Below are positions 45,970 to 53,181 of a DNA stretch of 64,000 nt, piece by piece. This stretch comes from Altericroceibacterium indicum. Its GTDB lineage: Bacteria > Pseudomonadota > Alphaproteobacteria > Sphingomonadales > Sphingomonadaceae. Position 1 is the first letter of the stretch; every line of letters starts with the position of its first letter. The stretch lies in NCBI RefSeq assembly GCF_009828105.1, contig NZ_WTYQ01000001.1:682001-746000 (forward strand), read 5' to 3'. Made by a program: the position numbers and the translations under genes. The notes below the pieces were generated by a model, which did no database searches, had not been told where the DNA came from, and worked only from the letters and a program-made list of their open reading frames with translations.

Positions 45970-48570
45970 TCAAGCGGCAATGCCAAGCGGAGCACCGTGA
46001 GCTGCACTGCGGCGCGATCCACCGATGAGGCGCTGAAGATCGAACAAGGCGCGAAGCAGTCCAAAGGCACGCGGTCCGGCTATGTAGCGAGGCTCCCAGA
46101 CCGGAGAGTACTTCTCTTTATAATCGCGTAACCCTTCGAAGCCGTAAAAAGCATCACCATGGCGGTAGAGAAGTGATCCAAACCGTGCCCATGTTGGTGA
46201 CAATCTGCGGCCTTCGATGCCTGAGAGTGGTGCCAGCCCGAGAGTGAACCAACGAAACCCATTGGCTTTGCCCCACTGCATGATGTGCACCATCAGGAAG
46301 TCCATGCAGCCATAGGGTTGCTGTTCGCCATGCCGCATAAGGTCGACTGACAGTTCACTCTTGTCTTCCGTTTTCCAGATGTTGGCAAATGCGACGATCT
46401 GCCCTTCAACGCGAACTACTGCGCAATCAAATTGAGACATATAATCAGGATCGAAGCGGCCAACACTAAAGCACTTTTCCGGGCCCTTCTTGCTTGATAA
46501 CCATGTATCCGAGATTTCATGCAGATCGCTCATGATTGCCGGGACCAACTCTCTGTCAATTAACTCGAAAGTCGCGCCCTCACGCTCCGCTCGCTTGACT
46601 GAGTAACGCAAGGCCCTTGCGGCGGGACCTTCGAGCGTGAACTCGGGCAGGTTGATCCGTGCCTCTTCGCCATATTTTATCAGTTGGAGCCCCATATCGA
46701 TGGCGACAGGGATAGTCTGTGCGGTGATCTGGTAGAAAAGTACCCGGCCTTGCGCGAGGTCTGCCATGTCGCGCAGGCGCCACATCAGTTCAGGGGTTGC
46801 AGCAGGATTGCCAACCGGGTCGCCCATAGCGATCCAGCTCTGCTCTTGTACCTGATACATCAGAAATGCATCGCCAGCGTCGCTGACGAGGAAACGCTTG
46901 TCTCCGGTTAAAGCGAGATAGGCCTCGGTCCGTTCGGTATGGGCGAAAGCGGCTTTAGGTGGTTCAGTGATGCCACCTGCCGCCACAGGGGTTTTGCTTG
47001 CCGGCTGGAACAGGCGCCACAAAGCCGCGATGACGAGAAATAACCCGACGGCGAAACTGGTCCGCAAGAACCGTGGTGCATTACTGTGCCAGGCAAATTG
47101 CCACCATAATTCATCGCTATAGACGACATCACGGTACGCAAAAAAGCCAAGCCAGACCGATATGCCAAAAGCAAGGGTGACAGCAAGAATCCACTCTGTT
47201 GTCAGGGGTCTGCGGACAAGGAGGCTGTGGCGGTAGAAAGCGCCTCGCGACAAGTGCAGCATGATTGCCAAACTGGTGAGAATTGCAGCCTCTTCGTAAT
47301 CTAGGCCCTTGGTAAGCGAGAAGATAGCTCCAGCCATCATCAATCCGCGTGCAACGAGACAGGCCGCTTCTTGCCGGCGGTAAAGGCCTGGGGCGATCAG
47401 GATCAACGCAGTGCCGACGAGGCTTGCCGCGATCTGTGAGGTTTCAGCAAAGGGCAGCGGAATAATGTGTCTCAGTGCGGCGAGCCGATGAGGCAGTGCG
47501 GGCAATGAACCGGATAGCAATAGTACAAGGCCCCCGCCGAAAGTAAGTGCGGCCATGGTTTGCGGGATGATACCAAACGACACAGCACGCAAACCTCTGC
47601 CAGCGGCGGATGCCAAGGGTGTCCAACGTTTGCGTTCACTGAAGGCTAGCAGTGCAACAGCGAGGAGCAGCGGAAGCAGATAATAGACTGCGCGAAACAC
47701 GAGGAGGGCTGCAAAAAGTTCCGGCCGACCGACTTCAGGCAGCATCGCAAGCATCACGGATTCGAATATGCCGAGGCCGCCGGGAACATGCGAAACCAGC
47801 GAAATGATGATGGCGAGAATGTAAGCAAGGAAGAGGGGCAGGAATAATGAGGGCGCAATATCGGAGAGAAGAACGAACAAAGCCGCACTGGTGACAGCAA
47901 GATCTGCCGCAGATACCAAGACTTGCGCGATTGCAATGCGTGCAGGTGGCAGAGGCAGACGCCAACTCCAGATGCGCAAGGTCCGGCCCTGTCTTCCACA
48001 CCACACAATGATGGCGATAACACTGAGGACGACAGCAATGCCGATGTATTGCGCAAGTGAACCGGAAATAGGGAGGTTTGTTTGCGCCCCGCCTGTCCAG
48101 GCCAGCGCCGCGCCGCCAAGGACCGTGACCCCTAACCAGAAGCTAAGACCTGCAAGCAGGATAACACGGGCAATTTCCCCTGCGGACAAGCCAGCTTGAT
48201 TATACACTCGGAAACGTGCTGAACCACCTGTGAGAAGCGCTAGTCCAAGGTTGTGGCTAAGCGTATAGCTGGTGAAGGAAGCAAGTGCTGCGCTACGATA
48301 TGGCAGTGGCCTGCCGATCACGTGAAGCGCCAACACATCGTAGAAGGTCAGTAAGATATAGCTAGCTGCTGTCAACGCAATTGCGATGCCGATGCGGGCG
48401 GGGCCGATATCGGCGATAGCAGCGCGGACATGGACCCAACTCAATTCCGCGAGCAGATGATTGAGAGCGCCAATAGCGAGCGCTGCAACAAGCAGGGCCA
48501 CTCCGATCTCTATCTTCTTGCGGTGCGACGCGATGAACGCATAAATTCCGGCTACTGATATGCCCCACAT
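45970..48570 (-). CDS. mprF: aminoacyl-phosphatidylglycerol synthase/flippase (MprF/LpiA type)
   Basis: A large (866-residue) bifunctional membrane enzyme. Residues 1 to about 520 hold some 13-14 membrane helices of the flippase part, with SYTLSHNLGLALLTGGSARF and SHVPGGLGIFESVMLAML as recognisable blocks. The C-terminal soluble domain (about 550-866) is the DUF2156 lysyl/alanyl transferase fold, with FLVSDAGDAFLMYQVQ, WIAMGDPVGN and TLGLAPLSGI. It transfers an amino acid from tRNA to phosphatidylglycerol, reducing surface charge and giving resistance to cationic peptides and acid. ATG at 48570 follows AAGGG; a GTG one codon earlier is possible. It is downstream of acvB in one operon. Confidence 0.92.
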   Translation of the reverse strand: MWGISVAGIYAFIASHRKKIEIGVALLVAALAIGALNHLLAELSWVHVRAAIADIGPARIGIAIALTAASYILLTFYDVLALHVIGRPLPYRSAALASFTSYTLSHNLGLALLTGGSARFRVYNQAGLSAGEIARVILLAGLSFWLGVTVLGGAALAWTGGAQTNLPISGSLAQYIGIAVVLSVIAIIVWCGRQGRTLRIWSWRLPLPPARIAIAQVLVSAADLAVTSAALFVLLSDIAPSLFLPLFLAYILAIIISLVSHVPGGLGIFESVMLAMLPEVGRPELFAALLVFRAVYYLLPLLLAVALLAFSERKRWTPLASAAGRGLRAVSFGIIPQTMAALTFGGGLVLLLSGSLPALPHRLAALRHIIPLPFAETSQIAASLVGTALILIAPGLYRRQEAACLVARGLMMAGAIFSLTKGLDYEEAAILTSLAIMLHLSRGAFYRHSLLVRRPLTTEWILAVTLAFGISVWLGFFAYRDVVYSDELWWQFAWHSNAPRFLRTSFAVGLFLVIAALWRLFQPASKTPVAAGGITEPPKAAFAHTERTEAYLALTGDKRFLVSDAGDAFLMYQVQEQSWIAMGDPVGNPAATPELMWRLRDMADLAQGRVLFYQITAQTIPVAIDMGLQLIKYGEEARINLPEFTLEGPAARALRYSVKRAEREGATFELIDRELVPAIMSDLHEISDTWLSSKKGPEKCFSVGRFDPDYMSQFDCAVVRVEGQIVAFANIWKTEDKSELSVDLMRHGEQQPYGCMDFLMVHIMQWGKANGFRWFTLGLAPLSGIEGRRLSPTWARFGSLLYRHGDAFYGFEGLRDYKEKYSPVWEPRYIAGPRAFGLLRALFDLQRLIGGSRRSAAHGAPLGIAA

Positions 48571-48592
48571 CACTTTACACCCTTGCTTGCGC

Positions 48593-49348
48593 TTAATGCT
48601 GCGCAGTTGGCTGATTATCTTCTGCGCTATCTTCCAGTGGTGCTGCCGCAAAATCTGCATTGATGATCGGGAAGATCGTTTCGAATACCCTCTCATCATT
48701 ATGTCTCAGGTAATGCCCACCTGGAAGTTCTTTGCGGATTACGCCCGGGTTTGTGAGTTTCGGGCACAGGCTTTCGGTTTCCTCGACACCGCGAATACAT
48801 GCCAGCTTGACCCAGTCCAAACGCTGCGCAGCCGGAAGTGAATTGATGCCTTTGTCACCCCAATTCAGTAATTCAAACGGCGTTGCCCGCAACAGCATCG
48901 TGCGCGACGGTACGATTAATATTGCCCCGGCGACTTTTTCGCGACTTTCGGGAGAGAGACCGCCAAGTGCCGTAGGCAGAGCGTCGGCACCAAAAGACTG
49001 CCCGATCATGACAAATCTGGTTGCGTGATATTTGCTTTCCGCGACCGACATGGCCTTCTGTAACAGTGCACTGATTTCAGGCGGGGAACGGCGCCTGCTG
49101 AAGAATGTTAGCGAGTTGATCAGCACTACCGGCATACCGGCCTTGCGCAATCGCGCCGTGACAGCGGGGGCCATACCGGTCCGCGAACCGCCATCTCCTG
49201 AGAGAAGGATTACCGCGACATTGGGCTGCTTCGCATGCGTTTCAGGAGCGTCGATTACTTTGCCTATTGGATAGCCGAGATATAGACATCCGAGGATAAG
49301 AAATACGACGACAGCAATCACGGCAAACAGTTTCTTACGCATTGTCAT
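48593..49348 (-). CDS. acvB: AcvB/VirJ-family lysyl-phosphatidylglycerol hydrolase
   Basis: A 251-residue exported or membrane-anchored alpha/beta hydrolase. The N-terminus is a hydrophobic anchor (KKLFAVIAVVVFLILGCLYL). A VirJ domain follows, with LLSGDGGSR near the start, GQSFGADALP as the serine-nucleophile elbow, and GGHYLRHND carrying the likely catalytic His. AcvB of Agrobacterium removes amino acids from aminoacyl-PG in the periplasm; the short single-domain form here resembles VirJ. Being 22 bases before the mprF start, it forms the known acvB-lpiA pairing of rhizobia and agrobacteria. Confidence 0.85.
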   Translation of the reverse strand: MTMRKKLFAVIAVVVFLILGCLYLGYPIGKVIDAPETHAKQPNVAVILLSGDGGSRTGMAPAVTARLRKAGMPVVLINSLTFFSRRRSPPEISALLQKAMSVAESKYHATRFVMIGQSFGADALPTALGGLSPESREKVAGAILIVPSRTMLLRATPFELLNWGDKGINSLPAAQRLDWVKLACIRGVEETESLCPKLTNPGVIRKELPGGHYLRHNDERVFETIFPIINADFAAAPLEDSAEDNQPTAQH

Positions 49349-49510
49349 CGAGGCTCCGTGCCAACGGATGAAGGACTAACGGTTTTAGCCGTTGCTGATT
49401 CCATTACGCCAGCTTGGTGTGGAATACGAGCGGGCTTATGCTGCCCGAATTGCTTATAGTGAACACGGCTGATCGCGAAGAACAAAGTGGGGCTATCTGC
49501 TTCTTCTCAT

Positions 49511-49632
49511 TTACGGTTTCGCGATCCAATGCCTTACGAATTCTGCGCGCTTATCGGGTGCTGCAAGAGGTAAGTGGACGAGGGTATATCCCAGTTCCTG
49601 GTAGACGCATTCCATGTGTCATGAGTCGCTAC
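49511..49632 (-). pseudogene. C-terminal remnant of a second AAA ATPase gene, frameshifted
   Basis: Reading from 49632 the frame gives VATHD. After one missing base it gives MECVYQELGYTLVHLPLA, then APDKRAEFVRHWIAKP and a stop at 49511. This aligns almost residue for residue with the last 39 residues of the intact AAA ATPase at 51335-51880 (VATHD.M..VY..LGY.LV.LPLA.PD.RA.FV.HWIAK). The rest of the gene is missing and the upstream side is occupied by the transposase fragment that begins at the same point. It is therefore the tail of a diverged homologue cut by an insertion or deletion. Confidence 0.8.
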
Positions 49633-49935
49633 CAGCGCGGTTTGATCCTGGACTTCTCCCGTCCTGGCAAGCCCACCGACAATGCGTTCATCGAAGCGTT
49701 CAACAGCAAGCTGCGCAGCGAGTGCCTGAACGCGCACTGGCTATTGTCGCTGCAAGATGCTTGCGAAAAGCTGGAGGCCTAGCGTAGACACTACAACGAA
49801 GAGCGACCGCACAGCGCGATCGCGAATATCCCCCAATCATACTGGCAAACTCAGCCGGTGAGACCAGCCCACCGGATCTGGGACAGGCGGAAAACTCCAG
49901 ACCCGCGTGGTCCGAGGTTGGGTAGCAGTGCATGG
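49630..49935 (+). pseudogene. IS3-family transposase remnant (OrfB C-terminus)
   Basis: From 49630 the frame encodes YQRGLILDFSRPGKPTDNAF, then IEAFNSKLRSECLNAHW, the C-terminal DDE region of IS3-family (IS407-like) OrfB including the final Glu. A TAG at 49780-49782 replaces the Trp codon expected before RRHYNEERPHSAI, and a further frameshift follows: PPDLGQA and related end residues appear in another frame up to about 49925. The N-terminal two-thirds and orfA are absent, so this is inactive. The left edge abuts the AAA ATPase remnant. Confidence 0.85.
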
Positions 49936-50209
49936 TAGGCCCAGACTCTAATCAAGCGTGGAGGAAAGCAGAGAGTCACGTCACACCCAGCCAACACCAT
50001 GATGGCACCGTGAGCCTCCCCACGGCACCATCAATCTCGTCAAAAAGCGAAGTGCAGACAACAGGTTACCCCACAGGGGGAGACATGCCTTATATCTTGC
50101 GGCTAAATAAAGCGCCACATCACCCGGAATAACAAGCATATCAATGCTGTAATCATTAATGAAATCGCAAAAGCAATGATTATAAAATTTTGAAAATTGA
50201 TGAAAATTA
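49936..50209. other. AT-rich stretch without a convincing gene
   Basis: The first ~40 bases look like the outer end of the decayed IS3 element. The remainder (from about 50095) is strongly AT-rich compared with both sides. A minus-strand open frame of 81 codons (49981-50226) crosses it but runs into the insertion-sequence end and is not credible. Confidence 0.5.
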
Positions 50210-50416
50210 TCAAAGATGACGAACATAGAATGAAAAAAATATTCCGATCTGTCTGTTGCATCTTATAGGTAATTTACTCAGAAATTCATGATTGGCTATA
50301 ATATTCTCACTGTCACGATCTGGAGGGGTGTAGCTCATCTGAATTTGTGTATATTTTAATATGAGGCATGACAGGATGATCATCCCGAGCACAATAAATA
50401 AATGAGTTATGGGCAT
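50210..50416 (-). CDS. small single-helix membrane protein, 68 residues
   Basis: Starts MPITHLFIVLGMIILSCLIL, one membrane helix, followed by a polar segment with PPDRDSENIIANHE and an aromatic-rich end. GGAGG is six bases before the ATG, an excellent ribosome site. The start overlaps the stop of the upstream reading frame (50407) by ten bases. AT content is far above the island around it, suggesting a foreign origin. No family recognised. Position directly behind a decayed toxin-like frame makes an immunity-type protein conceivable, but this is a guess. Confidence 0.5.
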   Translation of the reverse strand: MPITHLFIVLGMIILSCLILKYTQIQMSYTPPDRDSENIIANHEFLSKLPIRCNRQIGIFFSFYVRHL

Positions 50417-50940
50417 ATGCTACCTCCACTTACAAGGAAGGACTGACCGCTCGTCCATGCCGCGTCCTGAGCTTCCCGCTTCTGGATATATCCTTTTACA
50501 AAGCGCCCTGTTGAATCGCGCCCCCAGTCGCCTGCTGCGCCGCCTACCAGCCTTGAGACTTTAAAGCCAATTGCAGTACCTGTGGCATCACCGATCAACG
50601 CTCTTCCATCCTTTTGTGGGGGCATAAAGTGCGGCTTGGCCAAGAGAGCTTCCTTGGAAAGAAGAAAGCCAGCGTCGATTAATACAGGATTGCCCGTGAA
50701 GAGGCCTACGACTTCAGCGGCGTCTCCTATATATCCTGTTACGGTTAGGCTGCTATCGACCCATTGCGCCCAATCATCCTCTTCGGCGCACCTCGACCTT
50801 CTTCTGATCACTTTGCGGCAAGTGAGGAACCCGACTGGTCTGAGCCCGAAGTTTCTGCCAGTTATCAATAGAGCATTGGGCCGTTTTGATGGCCTTCGCT
50901 GGGCGTGATGGCAACAACCGTATTGGGGGCATGCCCCCAA
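50407..50940 (-). pseudogene. decayed open frame, possible C-terminal fragment of a large protein
   Basis: The coherent part is the last ~125 residues, from DDWAQWVDSSLTVTGYIGD to the end. They include a hydrophobic helical stretch (DAAEVVGLFTGNPVLIDAGF), a Gly-rich segment (GRALIGDATGTAIGFKVSR) and a polar end. The residues before it are Arg/Pro-rich and change character. A neighbouring frame with QKLRAQTSRVPHLPQSDQ ends exactly where this one becomes plausible, so a frameshift is likely. The 5' end runs into the palindrome and the broken TPR gene. The layout recalls the region before a toxin tip in polymorphic toxins, but no family could be assigned. Confidence 0.4.
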
Positions 50941-51335
50941 TACGGTTCTCCGAGTGCGAAACGCGCGTCGACATGTTCGGGAGCCAGGCGGACGATAGCT
51001 GCAAATTGATCGAGCGCCTGTTTCGATCGCCCCAGTTCGCCCAGAGTAGTGCCCAGATTGTAGCGGGCGGAAAGATAGTCGGGCCTGCGTTCGATCGCTG
51101 CCTGAAAGGTTCGAACCGCCGCCTCTCGCTTGCCTAGGTTTCTGAGGGCAATGCCGAGATTATTGTATGTTGCCGTATCTTCCGGTGCGAGCGCAACGAC
51201 CAAACGAAATTGCGCCGCAGCCCTATCCCAATCGCCTTTCTGCAATAGGGACAGACCGAGAAGCCGGGCCGTTTCCGCCGACAATCCATGCTCGGTATTC
51301 TGGTCGAAAGGTTCGCGCTTGGGATTAGCTGTCAT
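50865..51335 (-). CDS. TPR-repeat protein, truncated C-terminus
   Basis: A 156-residue protein with about three tetratricopeptide repeats: TARLLGLSLLQKGDWDRAAA, TATYNNLGIALRNLGKREAA and LSARYNLGTTLGELGRSKQA. Each has the usual G/A/L spacing. The fourth unit begins with ARFALGE, then the sequence turns into PYWGHAPNT and unrelated residues exactly where the 32-bp palindrome begins. The native 3' end has therefore been replaced. The ATG overlaps the AAA ATPase stop (TGATG). TPR units mediate protein contacts; the partner is probably a co-operonic protein. Confidence 0.75.
   Translation of the reverse strand: MTANPKREPFDQNTEHGLSAETARLLGLSLLQKGDWDRAAAQFRLVVALAPEDTATYNNLGIALRNLGKREAAVRTFQAAIERRPDYLSARYNLGTTLGELGRSKQALDQFAAIVRLAPEHVDARFALGEPYWGHAPNTVVAITPSEGHQNGPMLY
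50916..50947. repeat. perfect 32-bp palindrome
   Basis: AACCGTATTGGGGGCA is followed immediately by its exact reverse complement with no loop. It lies at the point where the TPR gene loses its normal sequence and the composition changes. Such gapless palindromes arise at recombination breakpoints or as ends of mobile elements. Confidence 0.9.
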
Positions 51336-51880
51336 CACGCCTGCAGCTTCGCAATCCAGTGATGCACGAAAGCTGCGCGCTCATCGGGCGACGCAAGGGG
51401 AAGCGGCACGAGATGATAGCCCAATCCCCGATAGACACGGGCCATCACGTCATGGGTCGCCACCGCCTCGTCCCAGTCCTGCTTGCGCTCGGCATCCTTG
51501 GCGTAGATCTCGGCCCAGGGTGGCGCGATAAACACATGTTGATTGTACCGATTGCCCTCCGCCGCGCGCGAGAGGTCGCCGGGTATGTCCAGCCCGCACA
51601 ATATGCGGTAGCCGATGATGTCGGGAATGCCTCGGTCGAAGAACAAGACGCCCTCTTTCGTCCGTGCCTCCTCATAGGAGCTGAGGTCATGCGTAAGCAT
51701 CCGCTCGGCAAAGGCGTCGCGGTCATCCCATGGTAGAGCGGTTCCGCCGGCGGCCACCTCGTCGCGGATCACCGCTCGTCCGGCCTCGGGCATATGCGGC
51801 AAGCCTTTTTCGGCCAGCGCCGTAAGGAGCGTGCTTTTGCCTGATCCCGGTCCGCCGGTTACGACGAAGAAGCGATCCAT
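51335..51880 (-). CDS. AAA ATPase / small kinase-like P-loop protein
   Basis: A 181-residue P-loop protein of the AAA_28 type. The Walker A GGPGSGKSTLL is at residues 8-18. A hydrophobic strand with Asp (GVLFFDRGIPD) serves as Walker B near residue 81. HVFIAPPWAEIYAKDAERKQ lies in the lid-like region and VATHDVMARVY near the end. Relatives include nucleoside- or NadR-type kinases, and the substrate is unknown. The start is eight bases downstream of the dioxygenase stop and the stop overlaps the TPR start, so it is the third gene of a cupin-dioxygenase-ATPase-TPR operon. A decayed relative lies at 49511-49632. Confidence 0.85.
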   Translation of the reverse strand: MDRFFVVTGGPGSGKSTLLTALAEKGLPHMPEAGRAVIRDEVAAGGTALPWDDRDAFAERMLTHDLSSYEEARTKEGVLFFDRGIPDIIGYRILCGLDIPGDLSRAAEGNRYNQHVFIAPPWAEIYAKDAERKQDWDEAVATHDVMARVYRGLGYHLVPLPLASPDERAAFVHHWIAKLQA

Positions 51881-51888
51881 CCTGTCCC

Positions 51889-52605
51889 TCAACTTTCCCG
51901 CGCCTGCGCGAACGTGAGAACCAGCGTGTCCCGCCATGCCGGGGCGCCCGGAATCGCGGACTCGATCGGCGTTGCGCCGTGGCGGACCTCACGGTCATCC
52001 AGCAGCAGGGCTTCGCCGGGACGGGTTAGCCGGTGCTGAAGGATGCAAGCGCCGGAAGCATCCTCTATGCGGCTTTCACCGCCGGCGTAATCGCTGCCGC
52101 CGACGAGCAGGATCAACACCCAGTCGCGCCCGTCATGATGCATGCCCTCCGGCGTGGGGAGGCCGGGCTGTCCGGGCAGCGCTTCGATGCGAAATTGATG
52201 CGCCTCGACCGTCCAGGAGTTCGGCCGCTGCGCGCTCGCATCCGCGATCAGGGAGGCGGTGCCCAGCACCAGCGCCTGAAACAGCGACGCTCCGGTTTGC
52301 TCTTCGGCCATCGGTGCGAACCAGCGCTCGATGCCGCCATTCAAGGGATTGTGATCGCGCTCCTGGTAATGCGCGCGATGCGGCAGGCGACTGCATTTCC
52401 CGCCTGCCACTTCAAGGGCGGCATAGCGTCTGCGGCGATAGGTGCCACCGTCGGCCATCCATGTGTCGCGCGGCAGATCATCCCAACTCCGCGCAAATGC
52501 TATCCATTCCGGGCTGCCGGGATCAACCAGCTTGCCCGGTGGCAGGAGCAGGGCGGGCGGCGTGGCGATGCACTCGGCGGAGGCGGTGGCAAGCTGCCCG
52601 GTCAT
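51889..52605 (-). CDS. 2-oxoglutarate/Fe(II) dioxygenase family protein
   Basis: A 238-residue protein of the 2OG-Fe dioxygenase family that includes bacterial free-amino-acid hydroxylases such as isoleucine 4-hydroxylase. The iron-binding triad is visible as HHD in GMHHDGRDWVLILLVGG and the distal His in LLDDREVRHGATPIE. The preceding QFRIEALPG and following RDTLVLTFA fit the beta-helix core. The N-terminal YRRRRYAALEV is a common start of the domain. The ATG overlaps the upstream cupin stop (ATGA). The substrate is unknown; amino acid hydroxylation is an inference supported by two LysE-type exporters elsewhere in the island. Confidence 0.82.
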   Translation of the reverse strand: MTGQLATASAECIATPPALLLPPGKLVDPGSPEWIAFARSWDDLPRDTWMADGGTYRRRRYAALEVAGGKCSRLPHRAHYQERDHNPLNGGIERWFAPMAEEQTGASLFQALVLGTASLIADASAQRPNSWTVEAHQFRIEALPGQPGLPTPEGMHHDGRDWVLILLVGGSDYAGGESRIEDASGACILQHRLTRPGEALLLDDREVRHGATPIESAIPGAPAWRDTLVLTFAQARES

Positions 52606-53108
52606 GTCTCGCCGTCCCAGTAGCCGACCGCATCGGCATAGCGCCCGACATGGTCCACCGACCGGTTCGCCTTGTCGCCGCCGGGCGCGGCGCCTGCCAT
52701 GACCGCGAACTTGCCGCTGTCGGGATAGTCGATCACATCGGGCTCGTTCATCGTACTGATGGCGAGATAGCGCAGGTCCGTATCGCCGGTGTTTATGATC
52801 TGGTGCGCACTTGCCGCGCCGCTGGCCGGACACAAAGCGACATCGCCCGCCCTTAGCGCATGATCGCCATCGGCATAGCGCAGGCGGCCGCTGCCGGAGA
52901 GGATGACGAACAGTTCCTCATTCGCGTGATGGCCGTGGAACGGCCACGCCCGTTTGCCCGGCGGCACCACGACCAGCCTTCCGCCCAGCATGCGCGCGCC
53001 CAGCGGCGAAGCGAAGGACGCCATACGCGCTTCATAGAGATCGCCGTGCGCTTGTGTTTGCAGGTCGAGGGTATCGAGATGAAGAACGGGGGGTGTGATA
53101 ACGGCCAT
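52602..53108 (-). CDS. cupin-domain protein
   Basis: A 168-residue single-cupin protein. Its two motifs are seen as FHGHHANEELFVILSGSGRL (metal-binding His/Glu) and GDVALCPASGAASAHQIINTG (second His). The family covers isomerases, dioxygenases and sugar-sensing proteins; the C-terminal YPDSGK...DHVGRYADAVGYWDG looks like a family tail. No Shine-Dalgarno sequence precedes the ATG at 53108, so translation may be leaderless. First gene of the minus operon. Confidence 0.85.
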   Translation of the reverse strand: MAVITPPVLHLDTLDLQTQAHGDLYEARMASFASPLGARMLGGRLVVVPPGKRAWPFHGHHANEELFVILSGSGRLRYADGDHALRAGDVALCPASGAASAHQIINTGDTDLRYLAISTMNEPDVIDYPDSGKFAVMAGAAPGGDKANRSVDHVGRYADAVGYWDGET

Positions 53109-53118
53109 GATTGAACCA

Positions 53119-53159
53119 ATACAATGTTTGATTTGATCGACTCATGATTTGATACAATG
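53119..53159. promoter_or_regulatory. direct repeats in a divergent promoter region
   Basis: ATACAATG occurs at 53119-53126 and 53152-53159 (33 bases apart) and GATTTGAT at 53130-53137 and 53146-53153 (16 bases apart). All lie in the 73-base AT-rich gap between the divergent cupin and DsbA-like genes. The regular spacing suggests binding sites for a dimeric regulator controlling both operons. Confidence 0.5.
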
Positions 53160-53181
53160 ATGAGGCCCAAGGAGCAACCAG

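Noticed and set aside
49981-50226. 81-codon minus-strand frame across the AT-rich stretch
   Set aside because: It runs from AT-rich DNA into the end of the decayed insertion sequence, changing composition midway; only the preceding 68-codon frame has a good ribosome site.
50916-50947. Integron attC site or intrinsic terminator for the palindrome
   Set aside because: There are no R and L box-like unpaired bases, no spacer loop and no T-run; the repeat is perfectly gapless and lies inside a coding frame.
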